NCBI GenBank assembly: GCA_963969365.1
Contig: OZ017761.1
Span: 992,001-1,056,000, forward strand
Source of the DNA: Asterochloris sp. CNOR1
Taxonomy: Eukaryota > Chlorophyta > Trebouxiophyceae > Trebouxiales > Trebouxiaceae
Direction of reading: 5' to 3'
Length of the DNA: 64,000 nucleotides
Below the pieces are notes generated by a model. It did no database searches. It was not told the origin of the DNA and saw only the letters and a list, made by a program, of their open reading frames with translations. Of this stretch, positions 1 through 11,757 are shown one piece after another. The position numbers and the translations under genes are program-made. Numbering within the stretch: position 1 is the first letter of the stretch; each line of letters starts with the position of its first letter.

Positions 1-274
1 GATTTGGGGCTGCATCTGTATGGGGCCCAAGCTTATGGCAGCCAATTGGCTTTCCTGTTGCCAGCATTCACAAGATGGCAGCAGACGGTGTGCAGAGTGA
101 GCAAAAGCACAGCTTATGTACCAGTAACACAGCATGGCATAGCAAATTATGTTGCCTGCAGTTCACCTGCGTTTTGTTGCAGGCGTCTCCCCATGGAGGC
201 AGCAGGCCTCCACCTTGCCTGACAGGTGGCCCTGTCGCCACATGACTGACTGCTGTGCCCTACCTTGGCTGCAG

Positions 275-3200
275 TCCCCGCGCTTCCCGTCGCCGGCATC
301 CCCCCAGAGGCAGCAGATGGTGCGCTCCCTGCTCGTCATCTACAAGTCCCAAGAGATGACCAACCCTTGCTGCAAGGTGCGCCTAGACCCTACGCTGGAC
401 CCTAGCCTGCCTTGGCCTTGGTTGCATGCATTGCCTGATATGCAATTTGGGCCTGCCGCCAAGTGTGTGCAGTGCCCTTGTTTGCTTTACGTATTTTGAC
501 CTGGTTGTTCCGCACCAACAAGAGTCTGCCCAAAGGTGTGCCTCTGGTGAAAGCCACCAACTTGAGGGCTGCCTGTGCACTATCAGCAGTAGCAGTACCC
601 TTTCCCGCTGGCTTGCCCCAGAGTTGGTAGGCACACGGCAGGATATGGCCCAGTCTTGGGTTGTACACAGGCTGGCATCATGTGCCAGCTGTACGGAGCA
701 CCGCATCTGCCTGGCACTGGTGCTTCTCAGGCACAATACAATGTCCCCTGCTGCATTGCTTGTTGCACTCCCATTCACGACTTGTCACCCCGTGGAAAAT
801 GAATGCCACTCAGTTTGCAGCAGTCCCCTCAAAGGCCAGGTCGCTCATGCAGCCTGCATCTGCATGCAGGTGTGGCTGGATGGAGCCAGGGCCGCAACCC
901 AGATGGACAGGCCTGACCGGCCGCTCCGGTGTCTGCTGGTGAGAGCCTGTCAGCCTGCAAGCGGGTCAGTCTCTGTGGTCAGGGGCAGGTACTCGTGCCC
1001 CAGGCAAGCTGCGGGAGGTCTGCCCCGGCCCTGCACTCTGAGGCAGAGAGGGTCTGGCAGCAGCTTCCAGCCTGCAGCTGCTGACCGTTGCTTCACCGCC
1101 CGTCCCAAGTGACTGCACATCAGCAGCATGATTACAACAGTGCTGCTGTCAGAGTTTGTGCCTGGACATTTCTGCCTTGACCGTCCCCCGAGGTGGCTGC
1201 TCTGCAGAGTCTGCAGCAGACACTTCCAGCAAAGCTAAGCCTAGGGGCGTCCACTCATGCTGTCAATGTCTTTTGTCGACAGACACCCATGAACTGCTCT
1301 GTAGTCTGTGTGCAGCACGCATGCAACCTCAGCAGGGCCCTGCTTTTCTGGGAACATTTTTTGGGGCTGTTCCTCCACTTCCAGGCTCCTGCACCTCTGC
1401 TTCTGGAGCAGCCCTTTGCTGCCCTTCCGGCATTGCACCACACTTATGCAGGGTCCAACAACACTAACCTTTCAGAACGCCCCTGTGTAGGCTTCAGCCT
1501 GCATTGCTGGCCTCCTGCGGCGGCATGCCATAGACCCCTGACCCCTCAGCGGCATTCCCTTGCTGCCCTGCAAGCGCTGGACAGGTGTCATGCAGGCTCC
1601 AGCGGCGCCTTCCTGTCGAGGGATTAGGGTTTATGGTTCTAGTGAGGGACCCCTCTGTGGGCCTTCCCCCGCACTTCCAGGTTCCTGGCAGCCGCCAGTC
1701 ATGCTGGGCGCTGACTGTTCGGCAGCAACCCTAGCTGCCCTGCAGGCACTGCACAGGACACATGCCGCCCCCAGCGGCGCCTTCCTGTCCGGGGACCCCT
1801 CTGTGGGCTTCTCCCTGCACTTTCAGGCCCCCGGCGGGGATAAGGCGGCGGCTGAGAAGCTGCAGCGCTTCATGACAATCTGCAATGGTGGCTCTCAGGC
1901 GATTGCCTATGGCACCAATGCCTACCAGCACATCATGAGCAGAGGTGAGGGCTTGCCAGGACCTGCATGCTGGGAAATGTGCTGTTTCAGGTGCAATCGC
2001 CTGGCGGGTGTAGAGCACATGTGTCGTCGAGGGGGTCTTACGAAAGTGCAGGAGTCCTGCCCTTCTGGAGAGGTCATGGGCTGGGCAGATTCCTGCCCCA
2101 AGCCTGTCATGTTGTGGTTTGCGGGCATCAAAGTTGAGTCGCCAGCCCCAGCGCTGGCTTCAGGCTGTGATTCATCTCTGCAACTTTGGCTGGGCCTGCT
2201 GCATTATTTTCTTCTTCTGCAGCAACCTGTCTGTGCTGCACTGCCTGATGCACGTATTGATGCGTCATGGGGTCTATACTGCTGGCTTGCATGCTGACTG
2301 TTGAGACTGTATCTGCTGGGGGTGGGGATGCGCTCACCCAGCACACGACAATGCTTGTGCTGCCAGCTCTCCTGCTGCCCCCCAAGACCTGCCTGCTGTA
2401 GGGTTGGGGTCCTCTCTCGGCCAGCCCAGTCTGCAACTGCTGCACTGGGGTTGCACTGCTGCTTCGTCTGCTGACATCCAGGAGTCTGCCTGCTGCAGCT
2501 GGTACTGTCTGGGCCCAGCCGGCACAGGCCCCTGCCTGCCCTCAAGCTGCAGTGCTGCTGTACTCTAGCTGACAGTGAAGTGTGTGCCTGCAGGAGGCGG
2601 TGCTGCAGCGCGGCCAGCACAGGCGACACAGCCTCCGCCAATGACGACCGTCACCCTGGGCACCGGCCCCTTGGGCACAGGGGCAGCCTCAATGCAGGCC
2701 CAGCCGCACCCGAGCAGTGCAGGTGCGTACTCACTTGCCAGTGTGACAGCTTGTGAGATATATGCCTGTAACAGCATGCTGCACCTGACCTGTCCTCTAC
2801 TTGCTTCAACCTGCCAAAGCGCATTGAGTTGAGGACCACAGTGACATGTTTGCTCTGCATGAAACTTCAACAACATTCTTTTCCAGGAAGAACTTGCATT
2901 GCAAGGGCCTACTAGCCACCCTGGGTGTCCTGATGGCAGTGCAGCATTCACCAGATCACCACTGCAGAATTTCACAGCAGCGTATCACTCAATGCCTGCT
3001 TGGCTGCTGCAGTGTCAGCGGATGAGGAGTATGCTCGGAGGCTGCAGGCAGAGTTTGATGCAGGTAGGCAGATCAGCTGGACCCCAAAGAGCTTGTTTTA
3101 AGACACTAGCTTTGCGTCAACACCTTTTTGAGTGGCACGTGCCTGTCGGCAGCGTCTGTTGCGATGCACCACAGGCCCGCTTGCATCTGCTGCCAGGCAG

Positions 3201-4765
3201 CATACCCTGCCCGCCTTCTGTACCATGTTGCGATGCCACTCACCACTTTGCACCTGTATGCTTGGTAGTGGCTACCCATACCAATCAATCATCGCGTGGA
3301 CTGCTGAGTTCTACCATTGGGTGGCTCCACCCTGCACATCAACTCCACAAGTTTCCACCCCACCCCTAGGCATGAGTGCAGCGCCATGGCCTGCAGATGT
3401 GGCTGACCTCCTGATCGACGCGATGCCTGATGCAGAGCTGCCCGCAGCCGCAGGGTCCGCCTTTGGGGCTCCCGCCTCTGCAGGCTCGCAGCCCAGCACG
3501 CCGCAGAGCGCAAGGCAGGAGCCTGAGATTCGATACCCCACAATGTCATCGTCGGCGCCCCCTGGCCAGGTGAACGTTTGAGCCCGTCGAGCATGTGAAA
3601 CATGTCCAGTACAGCTCGGCCTGCTGCGAAGCCTTGGTCTTAGGAGTCCAGCCACGTAGCCACTTCCAGGCAACGCTGTCACATACAAAGTCCTTTGGTA
3701 TTAGAATACTGCCTGTGCCCCTGCGACCTGCTTGTTTTGCTCGCCTAGGACGCAGCTGGTGCTCACCTGCATTGTTCTGCCCTGCCTATGCATCCCAGGC
3801 AGCCCGGTGAGCATGCTGACTGCACCTTACATCGCAGTGTGAGCTGTCTGGCACCATCTGACCGCTGCTGCCCTGCAAGCCATGTGACCACTGCTGCCTC
3901 TGCTTCAGCCTCCTCCCATTCTTGAGTTGTTCATTTATGCCCTGCTGCTTTCAGACTCAAGGAATCTATCGTTTGACTGACGCCGAATGTGCCAGCCCCA
4001 AAGCACCGTGGCAGTCACTTCAATCACCATCTGACACTTCATCCATGGCTTGCTGATGTGCTGCAGGGGAGTGTCAACCTGCCCGCCTGTGGCAGTGCGG
4101 CCGGCATCAGCCACAGAGCAGGGGCTGGCAGTAAAGCTCCCTATTATTGGTCAGCACGGCTGACCTGTGCTGCCTGCACCCTGCAGGGAAGCCCTGACCT
4201 GGCCAGCGCGGCCGCGCCACCTGCCACCGCTACAGAGCAGGGGGCCTCGCAGCCAGCAGCATCTGCCCCCTGGCCCCAGCAGCCCACCCCGGCTGGCCAC
4301 TCCCACCTCAGCTTTGACATGCCGCCAGCGGCTGCCCCGCCCAGCGGGGCGGTGCCTGGCGGCGCTCTTGAGTCCGACGATGAACAGTGCGTGATCTGCC
4401 TGGACCGCAAGGCTGAGGCAGGCTTCCTGCACGGCTCCAGGTCAGGAGGATGTCTGGGAATGTTCTTGTAGGGGTTTGTGTTGGGATTTGGTAGCCTTTG
4501 CGGAGCGTGGAGCTGCTGGCTGGCCTGATGGCCTGAAGCAGTGCTGGACTGAAAAGTATGCCACGCACTCCTCTGTGGCGCCTGCTGCATGAGTCCTGAC
4601 CGCTATGAGTGTGCACCACATCTTACTCAACTGTTGTCCCCCGCCTGCTGCAGCGTCCACAAGTGCTGCTGCCGGGAGTGTGCCACCATGATTGGCCAGC
4701 AGCCTAACAAACAGTGTCCTGTATGCCGCCAGCCTATCCAGCATGTCATCATGAATTTTTTCTAG
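275..4765 (+). CDS. E3 ubiquitin ligase with MDM2-type C-terminal RING (5' end not resolved)
   Basis: Likely E3 ubiquitin ligase. Inferred exons: 275-376, 1746-1944, 2594-2722, 3013-3063, 3370-3569, 4187-4440, 4654-4765; phases join cleanly from 1746 onward. The last two exons encode a RING beginning CVICLDRKAEAGFLHGS and continuing VHKCCCRECA then CPVCRQPIQHVIMNFF-stop. The pattern (Cys pair, His-Gly loop, second His, Cys cluster, CPVCRQPI, protein ending just after it with aromatic residues) matches the MDM2/MDMX C2H2C4 RING rather than classical C3HC4. Upstream are a charged helix DEEYARRLQAEFDAG (exon 3013) and a low-complexity Pro/Ala/Gln linker (4187-4370). The exon at 1746-1944 (contains GFSLHFQAPGGDKAAAEK) is clearly coding but I do not recognise its fold. 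The 275-376 exon is weaker and the start codon may lie left of the window. Target protein unknown; no p53-binding domain was seen. Confidence 0.75.
1350..1850 (+). repeat. RING-ligase exon echoes
   Basis: The exon at 1746 (GCTGCCCTGCAGGCACTGCA, then CCCCAGCGGCGCCTTCCTGT, GACCCCTCTGTGGGCTTC) is preceded by a long copy at about 1561-1700 (GCTGCCCTGCAAGCGCTGGA, CTCCAGCGGCGCCTTCCTGT, GACCCCTCTGTGGGCCTT) and weaker ones near 1418-1515 and 1355-1400. Confidence 0.8.
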
Positions 4766-4912
4766 GAACAATGTTGAGAAGGCTGCTCCTAGTTCAACAG
4801 CAGCCTGTGTTCTAGTCCAGCAACACCCTGGGCTACTCAATTGCTACTCAGTGTCATTGAACCTGTATGCCAGGGCATCATGTGTACAAGGATTTTTCCT
4901 GCAATGAGATGA

Positions 4913-4917
4913 TGTAA
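4913..4917 (+). terminator. TGTAA polyadenylation signal of the RING ligase
   Basis: TGTAA lies 148 bases after the RING ligase stop. TGTAA is the usual poly(A) signal in chlorophyte algae, so this fits a 3' UTR end here. Confidence 0.45.
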
Positions 4918-5835
4918 TGTAGACTTCACGGGCAAAAAAAGTCAGCAGTACCTTTGAAGCTCTCAAAGTTGAGGCCTCGTTTAGAGAGGGCTTCTTCAAA
5001 GCTTTGTCAACTTGGACTGGCCTACCCGTCTCGTCATTCCCTGTGATTCAAAAGTATAGCCTCTTAGTGGGCATTGTGAGGGCCTTTAGTTGAAGGGACA
5101 CGAGGTGAAGGCCATTGACAACAATTGTGCTCACCATGAAGGGCAAGGCATGACCTGCTCATGTTCAGATAGCTCAGCAACAGGGTCAGCCAGGAACGTT
5201 GTGCAGTGTTGCCGATGCAAGTGGAAGGTAGTCAGGTGCTCAGTACAGCTGGCGTCTGCTAAGTATCTGACAGCGTGCCAGGCTATCAATGTAGCACCAC
5301 CATCTAATTACAGCTTGTGGTAGCTCGAAGGCACCCTCTGAGAAGTGATTGAATGCAGGCGGGCAGCCTTCGATGCAACAACTTGACTCCTGATGCACAT
5401 TCAGCCTTTACAATCGTGCTTTCCATGCGACTTTGAGGTTATGTCGCTCTGCTGTTTTCAAGGGCAGGCACTGCTGGCAGCATGCCATATGCGGCGGCCC
5501 CAGGACTGCACAAGAGAATGCAGCAGGCCAACACACTTGCAGCACCCAATCAAAGCCACCCCAGGACTGGTGGGGTCAACACTCAGGACAGACGCTTCCA
5601 GAGGACCACCACCGCCGTTGCCGCCTTCCATTGCCGGCGCTGCTGCCATTCTGACAGCGCCTGACGCATGCCACTCCACGGCAGCATTGCCCATGCTCCT
5701 CCAGAAGAGCAAGCACGCTCTCCTCCCAGCAGTCCTCACTCTTGGCCCTTGGTGGCATCGGTGCCAGTACTCCTCCTGGCCGGCTGACTCCCTGCTCCTC
5801 ACTCCTCCGCCACACAGCATTCATCAATTCACAAA
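4918..5835. other. Convergent intergenic region
   Basis: Between the stop of the RING ligase (+) and the stop of the prolyl hydroxylase (-). Open frames here are short, with no recognisable motif and no splice-consistent exon chain on either strand. Probably two 3' UTRs tail to tail. Confidence 0.4.
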
Positions 5836-8170
5836 TCAGAACCAGGGGACATGAGCCCCTGCCAGCGTTGCTGCGTGGGCCTCGCGATCCTCCAGGACAC
5901 CCAGTAGCTGCTCGTGGTGGGGCGCCAAGGCTGACTGAATGAGGTCAACCTCCCTCCAGTGCTGCCCGATGGCGTCTCCTCTGGCTGGGGTGTCAGGGTG
6001 GCTTTCACGGATGCTCTCGGCCCACTCATCTGCACAGACAGCAGGCTGTGTCAGCCAGTGCAGCTCCATCAGGGAGCTCCATCGAGGAGCCTGCCTGAGC
6101 CTGACACGATTGCTTAGATGCATGCTCCATGAGAGCAGCATCTGCACAGGGCGGCAACAAACCATGGCAGCTGAGAAAGCAACTGCTCACCAGCATACAG
6201 CAGCTTGGCCAAGTGGCGCCGCAGGTCTGGCCTCAGCAGCCATGCTTTTAGCTGCAGCGTAGACAGAAGGCCTGCAGGTAGCGACCTCATACCTTGCCAG
6301 CCTCTCGCATAGGCAAGAACTACACAGCAGGAGCAGCTCAGGGACTTGCTAGGCAGCGTCGCCCAGCCTGCCTGGGTGGGCATCACTTTGCTCAGCACTC
6401 ATGTCTGAAGCAGGGCGGCAGGACCCACCTGCCTGGGCGGGCAGCAACTTGCTGAGAGGTGGCGGGGGAGGGGTGGCCCGCCTCCTTGCCTGGGACAGCC
6501 AGACTGTGAGGCAGAAGCGCTCTGTGCTGGCTGGCAGCACCCTGCAACGCAGGCAGGTGCAGAACATTTCAGTCTGGTCTGGGTTTGCTGGTGGTGTGGC
6601 AGAGACAATGGATTGCGTCGCCAAGGGGCACGTGTGAGCAGCAAGGGACAAGAAGGTGCCCTGCAGGGAGGGCAGTCCTTGACTGTGCAGCACGCTGCAT
6701 GGAGGGGGCGTGACATGAGCGCAGGTGAGAGAGAAAGCCCACTGGCAGCAGTCAGCAGAGTCATGGCAGCAAGCAGTCGGCAAGGGCCAGCCTGTGCAGG
6801 ACAAATTACAAGGGCTTGCCTGTGCAGCATCCGGCATGACGAGAAGAGCACCATTCGGTCCAGCAGGGGCTCAATGACGACCGGTGGCCCAGGCAGAGGG
6901 TACAGCTTCAGCTGCCCCCCATGTGCTGGACGCCAATCCGGATTCAGATACAGGATGGCCGTGACTCGGCGAGCGTCCACCTGCAGGCACCAGGACTGGA
7001 GCCATTGGGCGGGGTGGAAGGGGAGCGAGGTGGTGGTGAAACCGTCTGCCTCAAGACAGGTGAAATTGTCAGTGCATGCCAAAAGGACCCAAGCCTATGG
7101 TGTCTCAGCTGATCATCAGCAGGCAAGGCAGTGAGACAGTCACACAGAAGGACGCTATCTGCATACCTGCTCATCGGAGTCATAGTGGAGGGGGAAGCAG
7201 CCTTGCTGCCCTGCATGGCACATCCTGGGTGAGGCGGGAGCGCTGTGCCCTTTCACTGCAACAAGTCAGTTGGGCAGCCCCTGCTAAGGCGACACCCGCT
7301 AAGCAGCACCACTGGCAGCTGCCCATTGCACTGCACAAGAGGACCCACCAGCAGCAGGTGCTTTCAGTTCTGAGCAGTGGGCAGCGAAACCCCATCACAA
7401 ACCCTCAGGGCCGTTTGATCTGTATGGTGCTGCAGCTCGATCGGCTGGCTGTTCAGAGTCAGCAACGAGCAACATGGATTATCAAGCAACAGCATCCACC
7501 ACCATGATCATCAAAGCCCAACGTGAAGTGGAGCAAGGCTGACCTGCGTTGCGCTGCAGCTTGGTTGCCTGGCTGTCCAATGTCAGCTGGGGCAGCATCA
7601 GGCTCAACATTGTGCGCAGAGTGCAGTCTGAATTGAGCTTATGGCACAGGGGAGCTCTGCGCTGCACTGCCTGCAACATAATACAGGCAATGCTGTCGGA
7701 CGACTTGAGGCTGACTGGTGCTCAAGTGCAGCTCACAACACGGGTGTGCCTTGCAGTCCATCATTGCAGCAGGTATCTGGTATTTGATGGGGGCAGACTC
7801 CTGTATAAGATACAGAAGGGCTCTTTGCTGCAGCAGCGGCTGCAGTCCAGTGTTGCAGCAGGCATGAAGAGGCTGACAGCAGCACGCATGGAAGGCATAG
7901 ACGCTTGGAAAGCTGGTCGCATGCACTTGCCTGGTCAAATAACTCTGCCTCATGGATGTGCGACTTCTCCAGAAGCTGTCGTCCCTGCGACTTGACCAGG
8001 TGAGTGCTGTTCAGGTGCATGCTGTCCTGGAGGCCTCTGACCTCATCCAGGATGCAGAGAGCAGCATTGCTGCCCAGCACCTGATCAGCAACTGCCCAGC
8101 CTTGATGCGACAGGGCAGCTGCTAAACCAGGCGTGATGGCAGACTGGATGCGTTGCAATGGCAGATGCAT
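5836..8170 (-). CDS. EGLN/PHD-like 2-oxoglutarate-Fe(II) prolyl hydroxylase
   Basis: Seven inferred exons on the minus strand: 8170-7931, 7670-7544, 7210-7167, 6980-6820, 6541-6490, 6251-6191, 6029-5836; all phases join. The double-stranded beta-helix is complete: iron ligands His and Asp in GCFPLHYDSDEQ, the strand ARRVTAILYLNPDW, GGQLKLYPLP, the distal iron His in RMLHRVLP, and the 2-oxoglutarate Arg in TERFCLTVWL. The N-terminal part (HQGWAVADQVLG, then IHEAELFDQ) matches the lead-in helices of the P4H/EGLN group. It would hydroxylate a proline of a partner protein using O2 and 2-oxoglutarate; the substrate cannot be inferred. A helical C-terminal extension of about 85 residues (DEWAESIRESH onward) follows the domain. 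Start chosen at the ATG at 8170; an in-frame ATG at 8323 would overlap the divergent gene. Three of its six introns have GC donors. Confidence 0.88.
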
Positions 8171-8321
8171 GAGGCTGGCACAGCGACTATGAGCAGGGTC
8201 TAAAACATTCCAGCATGGAGACGAGATCGGAGTGCAGTGAAAAAGTCGTTGAGACTGCCGTATCCGCCATGCATGGCATGCTTTGACTTCACTGAACAGC
8301 TGTGCCCAGTGACTTGTGCCC
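8171..8321. promoter_or_regulatory. Short divergent promoter between prolyl hydroxylase and METTL16-like gene
   Basis: The two start codons chosen face away from each other with about 150 bases between them. If the alternative hydroxylase ATG at 8323 were used the coding regions would overlap. No TATA-like box is evident. Confidence 0.4.
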
Positions 8322-11300
8322 ATGAACGACTCTGCAGAGTTGCTGGCCGACCTCCAGCAGTCTCTGCAAGCTTTCGAAGAGCACCTTGCTCAGGTTAAGA
8401 ACTTGCTGAATCAGGACCCATATGATGCAGAAGCTCAGCAGGTGAACATCTTAGTGCACCTGCACAATGCAATGCGGATCAGAGTTCATGGGACATGAAA
8501 AACAGGCGCAGGTGTTTTGGTAAGACCAGGCTGCTCACGCAGCTCAGTGCTGTGCCATACAGGTGCAGCAGGAGCTGAGAGATGCTATTCACGAGACCAA
8601 CAGCAGCATACACCTCCTGCATGCACAGGATGCAGCCACTGACTTCGGTGGTAGCGTACATCACAATTGTGCTGTGCACAGCTGGTCCGCACAGGAGCAG
8701 CAGCCAACTGCTGGTGTCAGAAGGCCTGCTGAGATGGCTAGTGCTCGGCCTCATGCGCCTGCACACCAGCAGCACCCCAGTGCTGGCATCAAGAGGCCTG
8801 CAGAGGCTGCTGGCCCTGGCAGGCACAGCAAGCGACAGCGCCCCACAATGCACCCCCGCAACCTCTACGCTCAACAGGAGCCGGACTTTGCTGCGCTGCC
8901 CACAGCTTACCCTGCGCTGGGGCCCCATGTCACGATTGGCGCGAGTGGCAGAGGAACTGTCAACTTCTCAGATCCAAGTGGGTTGTAGGGCTGCGCCATG
9001 CATACTGAGTAGTCTGCATGCCACCAATCATGCTGTTTGGATCCGAGCGCATCCTGTCAGCTTGCTGCAGTCAGGGCTAGCTGCTTGTAACGCGGCCCTC
9101 AGTGCAGTGTCAAATATGCTTTTCCTGACTCAACCAGTGTCTGCCTCGCAGATGCAGGCCAACAGGTCATGGTGCATGTGGCACTGCATTTGTCGCCACA
9201 AATGCTTGATGCTGGCCCACTCCCGACTAGCCTGCTGCATGTCTGCTGCCACCTGCCACAGACTGTTCAAGCCACCACAACACCTTACAGATGCTCACTG
9301 CAGAAGCCAGCTTAGAGGTCACTCGTGCTCTGCTGCACGCCGACTTTGGTGTGACCTGGGAGCTGCAGCAGGGGCAGCTGGTCCCCCCAGTGGCCAACCG
9401 AGCCAATTACATCCACTGGCTGGAGGATCTGCTACGCCTTTCATCGCCAGATGAGCCTGCACAAGCTTGCGGTGAGTCACGGCCCAACAGCAGCCTGCAG
9501 CGGTGATGCCTTCTGTCACTTCTGGGGTCCAGTCGCCTTGCAAAAGTCAGCAGGGTTAGCTGGCACCTGTGGATGATCAAGCAAATGAGGATTCCCCAAG
9601 GTTGAAAGGTGCCGACGATGGCAGGTTGCACTCAGGTCCAAGGCAATTTCTTTAACAGCAGCAGAAACCAATGTAAAGGCATCAAATTGACTGTTCCAAG
9701 AGCTGCAGGGGGCATGCTACATGCTGGATTGGCAGAAGCGGAGCTCACTGGCCTCCTTTCACATGTTGTCACAGGTGCACCATGGACTGCCCTGGCTGCA
9801 GCTCTCATGCAGACGGTAGAGTCCCACCCGTGTGCAGGCCTGGACATTGGGTGCGGCGCAAACTGTATCTACCCCCTGTTGGGCGCAGCCATCAACAGCT
9901 GGCGCTTTGTGGCGGTTGACGTCACACAGCTCGCGCTGGAGCAGGCTGCCCACAATGTGGCCCTGAACCCTCACCTGGCCCACCTGATCACCGTGCGTCC
10001 CAGCAACGTTTGCAACGCTGCCCTGCCTTCCCATGCAGTGGCCAGCAGCCAGGCTGGGCAGCAGCAGCAGCCCACAGCTGCACCCGCTGCAGGCCAAAGA
10101 GCAGCAGGCAGTTGCAACGCTGCTCAGGCCTCGGGCTGCGGCCATGCTGGACAGCAGCAAGACCCTGCTGGTGCACTTGTGTCCAACAACAAAGTCGCTG
10201 GAGGCACTGGCATGGCCACTTTCGCTGGCCCCCAAGGCTCTGGGGTTCTGTCAGTTGCGGGTGCAGGGAAGGGCCAGCTGTCGACAGAGAGCAGGGTCAA
10301 GCGGCAGTCGTCCGGTGCAGGCGACACTGGGCAGCAGACTGCCCATGAGAGGAGTGCTGGCTGCAGCAGGCAGTCTGCACCCTCCCCCGGCCTCGCTTGG
10401 GATGCAGGCAGCACTGATGGCATCCTGTTGCCAGCTGTGCTGCCTGGGGAGACCTTCAGCTTCAGCATGTGCAACCCCCCTTTCTTCAGCAGCATGGCTG
10501 AGGCAGGGCTCAATCCCAGCACTGCTCATGGAGGTGGGCACAGGGCATTCGGTGCAACGGTGCAACATGTCATTGCTGGAGCACTGCTGGTCCTCTGGGA
10601 GCTTGCTGCGAGCGAGGCCACTTGGGCTTGGGGTCGATGCTGCGTGCTTCACCCTGTGGTGCTGCCATGCCTTTCAGGCTACACTTCACTCCCACAGCTT
10701 GCTGCTGCCTGGCCCTGCAGGCCCTGCAGGCATCCAAGCCAGTGTCCCCCACTCCCCCCCCCCCGGCCGGCCCCCGCCTGGGGTCTCCTCTGCCCCACTT
10801 CGGCACCTGTAGGCAAAGCAGGCATCGCAGTCATCGGCTGCTTGCACTTTGCCACTGGCGTTGTCAGTGGCTGCCTGTCTGACAAAGGGAGTCCCTACAG
10901 CGACATCTTTTACTCACCAACGGATGCCTGCGCTTGCAGGCACAGCTGCTGAGATGGTGTACCCCGGCGGGGAGCTGGCCTTTGTGAGCCGCATGGCATC
11001 TGAGAGCCGCACCCTGGGCAACAGGATACACTGGTACACCACCATGGTTGGGAAGAAGGCCACCTTGAAGCAGCTGCGCAAGCAGCTGCACGCCGGGCGA
11101 GTCACAGCTTTGCGCACGACAGAATTTGTGCAGGTGAGACTGGGTTGCAGGCGATGGCAGATCTGCATTCAAGGTCGCTTGCAGTGCTGCCGCACAGCTG
11201 CATGCCTGCCGCCTTTGAGCAGGTCAATGCAAACTGGGAAGGCCAGTTGTGCAAACTTAAAGTGCCAGTTGGTCCTCGAGTGTGATGTCAGGGTGAGGGA

Positions 11301-11569
11301 GCAGCTTGCCAGCAATTAACGTCTGGTGCATGGTACACTTGTCAGCATTGAGGATGAGAACCTTGCAGCAGTGTCAGGGGAGTGTGCAGCAGTGCGGGTC
11401 TGTTTGAAACGCTAGGGGGCAGGTTTAAATTCTTGCTGATTTGCCATGTGAAGTGAGATACCTTTTTGATGAGCTGGCTGGCCTGCAGGGGAAGACGTCT
11501 CGCTGGGGAGTGGCCTGGAGCTTCTGTGTTGACCCAGCCCTGTCCAACAAACCGCTGCTTCAGCAGTGA
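8322..11569 (+). CDS. METTL16: METTL16-type RNA N6-adenosine methyltransferase with SPF30-like N-terminus
   Basis: Inferred exons: 8322-8441, 8563-8977, 9304-9471, 9775-10533, 10940-11133, 11489-11569. The catalytic part starts MHPRNLYAQQEPDFAAL (8850), as in the METTL16/RlmF family, and runs through VNFSDP, TRALLHADFGVTWEL, NRANYIHWLEDLL, the SAM site GLDIGCGANCIYPLLG, the catalytic CNPPFF, TAAEMVYPGGELAFVSRM and GKTSRWGVAWSF before the stop. METTL16 and plant FIO1 methylate U6 snRNA and some hairpins, so a nuclear U6 role is expected. Two oddities: about 170 residues precede the METTL16 start and resemble the N-terminal helix of splicing factor SPF30/SMNDC1 (ELLADLQQSLQAFEEHLAQV, then VQQELRDAIHETN); and a low-complexity insert of roughly 130 residues lies between ITVRPS and the NPPF strand. 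The vertebrate C-terminal VCR domain is absent. Confidence 0.88.
8695..8826 (+). repeat. In-frame tandem repeat inside the METTL16-like N-terminal exon
   Basis: Two consecutive units of about 66 bases encode QQPTAGVRRPAEMAS and QQHPSAGIKRPAEAAG. They sit in the basic linker between the SPF30-like helix and the methyltransferase. The repeat is part of the coding exon and keeps frame. Confidence 0.7.
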
Positions 11570-11757
11570 CCAGGCATGCTAATCATTGTTTCACATTTGG
11601 ACAGCGTACAAGAAATGCAGATTGGATGTCAGTCATACAGAAGAAGCTGAGTCAGAGGGCAGCAAGCAATGCGAGAGCTGAACGCACAGAGGGAGGGTGA
11701 GTTGACAATGACCAGAGATTAAATGCACCATGTTGGTCAAAGCAGATGCCTTGCAAT

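Noticed and set aside
6399-7082. Minus-strand open frame of 227 codons as a single gene
   Set aside because: Only 6980-6820 is coding (a hydroxylase exon); the rest reads through introns, and the neighbouring exons restore the true domain order.
10747-10757. C-run and the G-run near 14740 as regulatory or telomere-like elements
   Set aside because: Simple homopolymers inside introns with no further structure.
10033-10812. Plus-strand open frame of 259 codons
   Set aside because: A shadow of the METTL16-like exon 9775-10533 in another frame; it lacks the SAM and NPPF motifs that the true frame has.
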